A stretch of 64,000 nt of DNA from Pomphorhynchus laevis (taxonomy: Eukaryota; Acanthocephala; Palaeacanthocephala; Echinorhynchida; Pomphorhynchidae): positions 159,308 through 223,307 of the forward strand of contig WNNJ02003589.1 of NCBI GenBank assembly GCA_012934845.2, in the 5' to 3' direction. A program made the position numbers and the translations under genes. Within the stretch, counting starts at the first letter, position 1. Each line of letters starts with the position of its first letter. The notes beneath the pieces are model-generated. The model was not told the origin of the DNA and ran no database searches. It saw only the letters and a program-made list of their open reading frames with translations. This document shows positions 59,901 through 64,000 of the stretch, piece by piece.

Positions 59901-60346
59901 ACCCAGCACTTGAAAATAAAGACAATTTACTAAGGAGACTCGGTTGGATTGACTACGATATGATTTGTGATATAATTGCTAATTTCTTATTACATTCTTT
60001 CTCCCAATGCTTAATAATTTAAATTATTGTTTAAATTATTATTTAAATAATAATTCATAATATTATTAATAATTTATTAATAATATTTAACGCATTAAAT
60101 ATTTATCTATTGTTTATATTTTTGATTTGTAATAAAACAGCTGCAAGTATGAATTAGATTTAATCTTACAATGTTGATAAAAATAGTTTTACCGAAATTT
60201 AGCTCTTTTACGCGATCGTCACATATGTAACAAAATTGTCTAGACAACGCTTACTAATACCGGTTAGAATATTATTAAAAGTTAATATATAAATTTAAGT
60301 TTAGCAAAGCTATAATGCTCCAAACTACAAACCATTAATGCGGAAG
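35389..60346 (+). CDS. micro-exon gene B: predicted secreted protein, paralogue of gene A, 3' end not seen
   Basis: Exons 35389, 37216, 39066, 41174, 41272, 43174, 45234, 45345, 47161, 48632, 53267, 53413 and 60305 have lengths 43, 32, 60, 54, 57, 60, 63, 45, 57, 60, 60, 48 and 42 nt. That is 681 nt or 227 codons so far. The first two exons give MSFKEAIIAIIISA-G-VYVNNQVQA with cleavage before S; the rest are phase 0. Order, length and sequence match gene A. The conserved cysteine pair (NDIC, RMCNWDGR) is present. No stop-bearing last exon is seen by 64000, so the gene probably continues. It has a single first exon, unlike A. Its introns carry LINE, PLE and fold-back insertions but every exon listed is open with intact splice sites. 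Function unknown. Confidence 0.75.
37216..37247 (+). CDS. gene B exon 2, 32 nt
   Basis: Acceptor AAGTGTTTAG and donor AGT|GTAAGT. With the carried G it reads G-VYVNNQVQAS. VQA|S is a good signal-peptidase site. GTAAACAATCAAGT is identical to gene A exon 2. Confidence 0.85.
39066..39125 (+). CDS. gene B exon, 60 nt
   Basis: Acceptor GTTATTTTAAG and donor TCA|GTAAGG. Phase 0 encodes VRPVPSLTILKSSNPKEIKS. The gene A equivalent is probably the 51-nt candidate at 12979. Confidence 0.65.
41174..41227 (+). CDS. gene B exon, 54 nt, first conserved cysteine
   Basis: Acceptor TTGTTATTTAG and donor AAG|GTATTA. Encodes VLNDICTAIQSYIDPHLK, matching gene A 13314-13367. Confidence 0.8.
41272..41328 (+). 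CDS. gene B exon, 57 nt, CNWDGR motif
   Basis: Acceptor TTCTTTTTAG and donor TCA|GTAAGA, after a 44-bp intron. Encodes PYLDNRMCNWDGRHESVTS, matching gene A 13418-13474. Confidence 0.85.
41681..42139. repeat. two-copy direct tandem duplication, 248-bp offset
   Basis: About 210 bp (TTTGTAATTATTTCGTTTTA ... TTAGCTACACGTTCT) at 41683-41896 recurs at 41931-42138, almost without change. Inside each copy a smaller repeat (TTTTTATATCC(A/G)GAAGAATTA) occurs twice. It lies in a gene B intron and is recent by identity. Confidence 0.8.
43174..43233 (+). CDS. gene B exon, 60 nt
   Basis: Acceptor GACATGTTTAG and donor GCC|GTATGT. Encodes ILDLLYKLISPKLVRYPQFA, matching gene A 15498-15557 in length and in L..LY and PQ. 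Confidence 0.85.
44157..44602. mobile_element. large fold-back element in a gene B intron
   Basis: Two arms of about 150-200 bp are imperfect reverse complements: CTAACACCACAAGACAGCTC with TATTCCGAGACTTTTCATC on the left, GATGAAAAATCTCGGAATAG with AGCTGTCCTGTGGTGTTAGG on the right. An inner pair, TTTAGAGAGCATTTATACGC / GCGTATAAATGCTCTCTAAA, lies around a short loop. There is no coding capacity. Confidence 0.7.
45234..45296 (+). CDS. gene B exon, 63 nt
   Basis: Acceptor ATGTTTCAG and donor TTT|GTAAGT. Encodes 21 residues starting AVFEVIEDRYIKG and ending TDIRPIKF, 11 of 21 identical to gene A 17981-18043. Confidence 0.9.
45345..45389 (+). CDS. gene B exon, 45 nt
   Basis: Acceptor TATTATTACAG and donor ATG|GTATGT. 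Encodes LAKLANDVTFQNNLM. It sits 48 bp after the 63-nt exon, as in gene A. Confidence 0.85.
45960..46385 (-). mobile_element. LINE endonuclease fragment, degenerate
   Basis: The - strand frame 46357-46172 reads ...CHALLGHHLTDHSILEVSIF...KVHKYRKLAKYIDW. The (S/T)DHS motif and the following basic stretch resemble the end of an APE-type LINE endonuclease and the linker to RT. The sequence decays on both sides. It is a different family from the LINE at 55.4 kb, to judge from the motif. Confidence 0.4.
46560..46587. repeat. short perfect hairpin
   Basis: CAGCCTTCACC / GGTGAAGGCTG with a 6-base loop, in a gene B intron. No role is assigned. Confidence 0.5.
47161..47217 (+). CDS. gene B exon, 57 nt
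   Basis: Acceptor TCTGTTTTTAG and donor TCG|GTAAAT. Encodes NITNTFVSIMENENYSEYS. Gene A has only a doubtful counterpart near 18359. Confidence 0.8.
47635..47765. mobile_element. fold-back element fragment
   Basis: Contains TAGCATCTTCAGAAAATTACC, then a reversed copy ending AACAGAGGTTAGCGAAATATC and GATTCAAATCCAATAATTC. Same family as 843-1082. In a gene B intron. Confidence 0.5.
48632..48691 (+). CDS. gene B exon, 60 nt
   Basis: Acceptor AATTGCTTTTAG and donor AGA|GTGAGT. Encodes EHFILMINSVEDMQHHEIKR, the partner of gene A 19144-19203. Confidence 0.85.
49063..49330 (-). mobile_element. retroelement fragment with a HxLSCKRGG motif
   Basis: The - strand frame 49314-49120 has CFLIDHGLSCKRGGLTMIRH followed by D-I-LANGL. 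This recalls a zinc-binding-like motif (C..F...HALSCxxGGfxxxRHN) that I remember from C-terminal parts of invertebrate retroelement proteins; I cannot name the clade. The left 85 bp (GATGCTCATTGTCC..AACAGCTGGACAATCAAAAT) match 60403-60488. Confidence 0.45.
49690..50210 (+). pseudogene. PLE GIY-YIG endonuclease fragment, copy 1
   Basis: CNCNTACVVYLIQCTNGLQY, then IGKTYQMLKTRFRQH: the YLI...YIG core of a GIY-YIG nuclease preceded by the C-x-C motif usual in PLEs, with arginine R in the RFRQH helix. Downstream the reading continues with FWIKTLNSMYPLGLND and a basic KRKPRSHGDKRNKEN tail. The domain nicks target DNA to prime reverse transcription. No RT is joined to it here. The copy is broken. 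Confidence 0.8.
50211..50470 (+). pseudogene. PLE GIY-YIG fragment, copy 2
   Basis: Starts with the same TAATAATTGTATTGCAAGTA block as copy 1 and encodes CNCNAAGVVYLIQCTCGLQY with KGKTYQMLKTRFRQQ. It ends abruptly at about 50425 against a PLE terminal repeat (ATCAGATCAGCTTACTGAGT). Together with copy 1 it forms a tandem pair about 500 bp apart. Confidence 0.8.
50939..50995. repeat. (TA)n microsatellite, about 28 units
   Basis: An uninterrupted run of TA, followed by TTATTTTGTT. It sits inside the PLE nest. Confidence 0.95.
51045..51205 (+). pseudogene. PLE RT fragment 1
   Basis: Nucleotide match to 6945-7125 of the RT remnant (TTAACTCTAATAATTTTTAT, GAACAAATTTATCCA). It then passes into a terminal repeat (AATACGTAAACTCAGTTAGC). 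Broken. Confidence 0.65.
51425..51700 (+). pseudogene. PLE RT fragment 2
   Basis: Close match to 6985-7240. Encodes MNIKLTLTKTTINLYRKDD and RNIFLHEHSCIPYNIKYN. The high identity to the 7-kb copy suggests that the two come from one recent source. Broken. Confidence 0.75.
51755..51960 (+). mobile_element. PLE terminal repeat fragment
   Basis: CATCATAGCAGTTCCCCCTG, ATGACCTATAATCCTTATTC and the AT-rich TTTAAATTTTAATTTTAAC block, the same order as at 7520-7650. Confidence 0.5.
51960..53266 (+). other. gene B intron, no exon or repeat recognised
   Basis: AT-rich. An inverted pair, TGCTGTTCATGTAGAATC / GATTCTACATGAACAGCA-type, lies at about 52590-52625. I see nothing else. Confidence 0.4.
53267..53326 (+). 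CDS. gene B exon, 60 nt
   Basis: Acceptor TGTATTTTAG and donor AAG|GTATGC. Encodes LASIVLNILEAYSQNDVFIK, sharing ILEAYSQ with gene A 22051-22110. Confidence 0.9.
53413..53460 (+). CDS. gene B exon, 48 nt
   Basis: Acceptor CATGATTTAG and donor CAA|GTATGA. Encodes EVDVLFTRLPDEQQLQ. It is the positional partner of gene A 22287-22334. Its last 6 bases plus the intron start are duplicated at 60141. Confidence 0.8.
54160..54650. repeat. tandem array of about five 90-bp units derived from the fold-back family
   Basis: The unit reads TTCTGAAGATGCTAACAGAG, GTTAGCGAAATATCAAATAA, AATTTTC, TTTGATCCAGCTCCAATAAT, TCTTTATCAAATTGT. Starts lie near 54164, 54272, 54366, 54454 and 54544. It is the right arm of the 843-1082 element, amplified. 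In a gene B intron. Confidence 0.8.
55498..56565 (+). CDS. LINE ORF1 protein, 355 aa
   Basis: RNA-binding accessory protein of the LINE. N-terminus, residues about 5-40: nine cysteines in a CCQCNGRNAVCKSCLC..CVDCLPGSRCSN pattern, a zinc-binding module like that of other invertebrate LINE ORF1s. Residues about 120-155: a short coiled coil (IEQSLEQANVAISNLEAKID). Residues about 210-345: an RRM-like part (FIIRNLPNTADDEASVRDIL, then NVYIMPDFSPEERVANQVLR). It ends in TGA. ORF2 then continues in the same frame with no further stop, so read-through or re-initiation could link them. Confidence 0.85.
   Translation: MSASHCCQCNGRNAVCKSCLCAKSGKLCVDCLPGSRCSNRANSSIDAPTSAYLSQLTARSVDKLDSIPLSHDDSSEYVSFELKCDGFGCSLYTVVKSSRSVSRDFFLQRFICGICAAKRITTIEQSLEQANVAISNLEAKIDELKLAQSKEISSNLSQNLSSHKPSPFQNRSFASVVRREVTRSILATSNIKSSICSPLEIINSCKKSALRSSNFIIRNLPNTADDEASVRDILSAVGIQISAKFSIKVHRLPAKRTDIPPWTLVSTDEVTASNVLSNSYKLRKVDRFRNVYIMPDFSPEERVANQVLRKQLQEKRLANPNSNYIIRNFQIVRRLNNGKVGTTPVNSSVMDGSSI
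56566..59396 (+). CDS. LINE ORF2: endonuclease plus reverse transcriptase, frame changes inside
   Basis: The first frame (open from 56566; first likely start GTG 56638) has endonuclease motifs VVLLETMF, GDFNARF and a late KHKPVSC. RT follows: LKDHKAAGLDQL, LLPTEQSGFRPKRSTSDAIK, FVDFERAFDTVNRSLL. At about 58400, beside a run of seven T, the reading moves to another frame with GVLHGDPLSPILF and the catalytic YADD (58522-58533). Near 58670 it moves again to a frame for the thumb and a tail with CSLCICVLC..H..TCP (to 59396). Both shifts are also present in the 19.6-21.6 kb copy, so they are older than the split of the two copies. Confidence 0.85.
59761..60304 (+). other. gene B intron end, AT-rich with a duplicated exon-intron junction
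   Basis: Mostly AT-rich DNA. At 60139-60225 it carries a copy of 53453-53540: exon end CTGCAA, donor GTATGA and about 75 bp of intron. Confidence 0.6.
60141..60146 (+). CDS. possible 6-nt micro-exon in gene B (duplicated exon end)
   Basis: CTGCAA preceded by AATAAAACAG and followed by GTATGAATTAG, a copy of the 3' end of exon 53413-53460. It would add Leu-Gln in frame. It may equally be an unused relic, since the stretch before the AG is not pyrimidine-rich. Confidence 0.2.
60305..60346 (+). CDS. gene B exon, 42 nt, last one seen
   Basis: Acceptor TAAGTTTAG and donor AAG|GTAAGA. Encodes QSYNAPNYKPLMRK, the partner of gene A 22498-22539. It lies 6.8 kb after the previous exon because of the LINE insertion. 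Confidence 0.85.
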
Positions 60347-60402
60347 GTAAGAATGTTTTACATTAAATTATATTATAAATAATAAAATAATTTAAATAAT
60401 AT

Positions 60403-60710
60403 TAAAGATGCTCATTATCCTAAAAATTGTATAAAAAACAGCTGGACAATCAAAATTCTAGTTTAGTAAAATCAAAAACGGTGTATTCAAATTTGCTTGT
60501 TTCCTTGTATTGTTGGTTTTTATATATTTATATATTTTTTGATTGTAATACATACTCGTTACTGCCGAGTGTATTTTGTGTTTTTATTTTGTTCTTTGAT
60601 AACAGCTACTGACATATTCCTGATGATATTCACAGTAGTGCTTGAAAATTTGAATACATCTTGTTTGACTTTGTTAAAAACAAAATTTAGATTGTCCAGC
60701 TAAATTTAAA
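60403..60710. mobile_element. short terminal-inverted-repeat element
   Basis: AACAGCTGGACAATCAAAAT near 60436 faces AAATTTAGATTGTCCAGCT near 60686-60704. The left end with its flank also occurs at 49063-49150. About 270 bp between the repeats, so a MITE-like non-autonomous element. The small ORFs inside (60427-60612, 60497-60703) are not considered real. Confidence 0.55.
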
Positions 60711-60831
60711 TAATATTTTAAATATCATTATATCAGGTCTATCCTAAAAATATGAATAGCAGGCAGCTAAGATTTAAAAGATACCTTACTAAGCAAAGTG
60801 AATTCATATAATATGTTATAAGATAAAATAG

Positions 60832-61022
60832 TTAATGATGGTTTTATATACATGATATAAAAAAGTTTTAATTTTTATTGTAAGCTTTCAACACACAGTG
60901 TTCTTTACAAGCAAAGAAATGTCCTTTTCAAGCAAACAATTTGCTTGAAAAATACACTGTGTTGAAAGCTTGCAATAATAAACAAACCTTTTTCATATCA
61001 TGTCTATAAAACTATCATTAAA
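60832..61022. repeat. fold-back, about 80-bp arms
   Basis: TTTATATACATGATATAAAA, TTGTAAGCTTTCAACACACA on the left against CACTGTGTTGAAAGCTTGCA and TCATATCATGTCTATAAAAC on the right, with an inner CAAGCAAACAATTTGCTTG palindrome. Confidence 0.7.
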
Positions 61023-62700
61023 TAATATAAAGAAAAGCATGAATTTAAGTCTACTATATAAGAAGGTGTAATAAACCGTCCTCTGGGATAATTACTGCTA
61101 ACGGATTCAATTGCATAATATAAATATTAGAGACAGAACCACAATGCATTCTGGTTCTGTCTCTTATATATAAGGAAACAGTGTACACCGACGGCCAGGA
61201 TACTTAACGTATGCGTTTATATATTAAATTTATTAAATATAAACTGGCAAAAAGGTTAAGGCACTTTATTTCAACGTGTCGGCCGAAGCCTTATTCAAAA
61301 AATCTAAAATAATCGTACAGTAAATATGCATTAAGCCAAATAAAATAAAAGAAAGAATAAAAGACAATATAACCTTAAAAATTCACGTTGTCATTGAGAC
61401 CAGGCTTCATGTATATCCATAAGCTGTGCTTTGGATAGCACAGATTAAAATTTGTAACAACAAATTATATTTTGTAACAACAAATTATATTTTATATATA
61501 TCAAAGATTTGATTCAACCAGATTACACCTATCTACTTTTCTCTATGCATACAGGATTTCATGTTTCAACACTGCAAGGCGGCATACCGTTTCGGCCTTG
61601 AGAAGCATCATCATTTACAGCATATACAATGCATGATTTTGAAAAACATACTATATATAGATTAAAGCAAAAAGAATTCGCTGTATGCTAATTACATGAC
61701 GTAGCATGCGCTTTCGAAGTAAATGCAGTGAATTCTTTTCAATGTAATAGACATCAGCATGATCATTAAATGACAAGTGTAATAAATTACAATGGAAGCA
61801 TCGCCACCTGGGATCCTCAGAGGATAACTTGATCTATCTATGTATAGATAGATGCAGATAGGTGTAATAGACACTTCTGGTTGAATCTAATCTCTAATTT
61901 ACACAATGAAATTTGCACGTACATTGATATATATGGCTTAAAATTAAATTATATATATACTTAAGCATAAACTATCACCCCGTGTACTTCAAAATGAAAA
62001 AAATATGATGTTCGATCATATGTTAAGCATTCTATACCATTCTAATTGAAATATGCATAATAAAATATTTTGTGTTATAGAAGCGTCATGCGTTATAATA
62101 GTAAACATATGCACTAATTTAATTAATTTGGCGTGAAAAATAAATAAAACTTAATTTTTAGTTAATTAAAAATCAATGCTCAATTAATAGATTAATGAAA
62201 ATTTTGTAGTAACACAATTATGCTAATTACAATTCAAGTAATTGATATAAATATATTTTAAAAGAAAACATTGCTATATCAAATTACAGATTACTTTCAT
62301 TAACTAAATTTATTTTGCATATAACAAATTAATAAATTAGATTAATATATTTAGTAATTTATCAATTATTAAAATTAGATATAAATTAATACGAAATGGC
62401 CATGATAAATATATTTATTAAATTAACTTCAATGATCAATTAACTTAATATAAAACTTGGGATACAAGTTGATTTCGACGAATAAAACTTGAAATATCAA
62501 CGATAATAATTAATGTCTCAAACTTTATAAACTTTTAATTAATAACTTTAAAACAATGTACAGACGTTCAATCATTTGATGCATTCGTATGGATATCTTA
62601 GAAACTTTAAATTTCCAAACCGGATCATAACCATTTAGAGCATACATAATTGTTAATAGAACTTTATGGTCACAAGGTTCTTGGAAATACATCGTATTGA
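61023..62700. other. no supported gene; less AT-rich repeat-like island at 61.1-61.9 kb
   Basis: Contains a perfect hairpin AGAGACAGAACC / GGTTCTGTCTCT at about 61130-61165, and two words of the type TTTCAACGTGTCGGCCGAAG (61270) and CATACCGTTTCGGCCTTGAG (61587) that look like ends of an unclassified repeat. No exon pairing with gene A 23943-23999 was found. The rest is AT-rich. Confidence 0.4.
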
Positions 62701-62739
62701 AAAGTTTGAGTTTGTATATATCAGGAAGGTATATGAATA

Positions 62740-62950
62740 CCTATATTCATATACCTACATTATGGTATGAATATATACCATAATATAATATACCTATATT
62801 ATGAATATACCTATAAATATGAATTATAATATACCTATAAATATGAATATACCTATAAATATGAATTATAATATACCTATAAATATGAATATACCTATAA
62901 ATATGAATTATAATATATCTATAAACATGAATATACCTATATTCATATTT
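62740..62950. repeat. minisatellite, about 20-45 bp AT-rich units
   Basis: Units of AATATACCTATAAATATGAA and TTATAATATACCTATAAATA alternate about six times. A 96-codon - strand ORF (62747-63037) only reflects the repeat (Y-R-Y-I-I-I-H-I periodic). Confidence 0.85.
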
Positions 62951-64000
62951 ATGCTGTATTTCTAGATATATGGTTGTGATTGAATGCAATATGTATTTTA
63001 AAGTCACATAATACTCTTGCAAAGTATTTATATTCAATATTAATTACAAATCATGTTAAGGAAATTCCCGAATATTTTTAAGATCAAAGTCATAATATTG
63101 CTGTTTGGAATTTATCTTACAGTTAAAATATCGACATTATACACAATACTTACATTAAATATTTATTCTCCCTATTTCTATCATCAAGGATTACTAATAA
63201 TAAAGATCCATTGACTATAAAATTGATAATAATTATATTCCGATTGTTCGATGAACAAACAATTTTTCGCAGAACATATAATTTTGTAATGATAATTTGT
63301 AAAGTAAGCTTTTTAATAAGGATATCATAATTTTTTAAATATCTTTATTTCAATTTTTGATAAAAATATATAAAAATTATAACAGCTTTCAACTAGCATC
63401 TAATTAATAAAGAAAATGGAAATTTTAATATAATACTTGTTGATTGAAAATTTAATTAAGAAGTTTAAATAAATTTAAAATTTAAATTTAATTTAAATTT
63501 TAAATTTAAATTTATACAGTGGAAATTACAAAGCAAATAATCAAAAATTGAACGTTTCGTTTCATATTGAAAATTTTACATTATCGATTTTTATAAATAA
63601 TTAACGATCCGTTTTTTTTTGAAATTTTAACTCTATCTAAATATTAGCATTTTTCTAAATATAAGATTTTACCATTGATCATATTGTAATTTTTCAAGTT
63701 GCAATTCTCTTTGATGATCTGTTAATAATGTTTTAAAGTGTAACAAAAATATGCGATCAAGTAATAGTAAAAATTGTGTTATAAATACTAATTGGCAGAT
63801 GTTGTGTACATATAAAATGTTTAGCTTGTAAAGAGTTTCATCAGATCTGTTATAAATCCTGAAATACGACAAGTCTTAAAGGTATTCTTTTAAAAAGTGC
63901 ACTTTAGATATAATATTTATAATTACAAAAATTCTTATAACCTTTTATACGTTTATAAATTTGATGACCGTTACATTATTGAATATCTAATTTGATTTTA
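62951..64000. other. AT-rich end of window, no supported feature
   Basis: No exon with convincing splice sites and no repeat family was seen. If gene B continues, this is intron. The 67-codon - strand ORF at 63669-63872 has no recognisable motif. Confidence 0.4.

Noticed and set aside
8080-60346. Identity with aphid bicycle genes
   Set aside because: The many-small-exon pattern is similar, but there is no paired Cys-Tyr-Cys motif and the internal exons are phase 0, whereas my recollection of bicycle exons is another phase.
8080-60346. Assignment to a named schistosome MEG family
   Set aside because: The architecture fits micro-exon genes in general, but I recognise no specific MEG sequence, and most exons here are longer than the classic 6-36 nt.
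62747-63037. 96-codon - strand ORF
   Set aside because: It lies largely within a minisatellite and the peptide is purely repetitive.

Overview
The window is animal nuclear DNA: very AT-rich, with long introns, spliced genes, several LINEs, Penelope-like retroelements (PLEs), tRNA-derived SINE-like repeats and fold-back elements. There is no operon structure, CRISPR array or prokaryotic gene. A flatworm or another invertebrate with AT-rich DNA fits, but nothing here fixes the phylum.

The main content is a tandem pair of long genes on the + strand, each built almost wholly from very short exons. Gene A runs from about 8.08 to 26.4 kb. Gene B runs from 35.39 kb to beyond 60.35 kb and probably leaves the window. 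Each begins with an exon for the start of a signal peptide (43-49 nt, ending in phase 1), then a 32-nt exon that completes the peptide (...VNNQVHA|K in A, ...VNNQVQA|S in B). After that come phase-0 exons of 33-63 nt, every one a multiple of three. Ten internal exons pair between A and B in the same order, with the same length (54, 57, 60, 63, 45, 60, 60, 48, 42 nt plus the 32-nt exon) and with related peptides. Both products are predicted to be small secreted proteins with one conserved pair of cysteines, the second in a CNW(N/D)GR motif. This architecture resembles the micro-exon genes (MEGs) of parasitic flatworms, but I do not recognise the protein family. In gene A the promoter region plus first exon is repeated six times in tandem (period about 300 bp, 7.98-9.68 kb).

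Between the two genes, on the - strand at 27.4-28.5 kb, lies a ubiquilin-like sequence (STI1-like region plus C-terminal UBA). It lacks the N-terminal ubiquitin-like domain and is split over two overlapping frames. A degenerate CCHC-type LINE lies at 31.9-34.6 kb.

The introns are full of mobile DNA. Gene A holds a PLE-type inverted repeat set (16-17 kb), a four-copy SINE-like array (13.7-15.4 kb) and a 5'-truncated LINE (19.64-21.56 kb, - strand). Gene B holds a near full-length copy of the same LINE (55.4-59.8 kb, + strand), a nest of PLE pieces (49.7-52 kb), a roughly 450-bp fold-back (44.2-44.6 kb) and a (TA)n tract. A PLE reverse transcriptase remnant lies upstream of gene A (6.46-7.36 kb). 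The SINE-like copies share two interleaved stems whose paired bases change together between copies, which points to a selected RNA structure.

All exon calls were made by eye from splice sites, reading frame and comparison of A with B. They have not been tested by a search or by transcripts.
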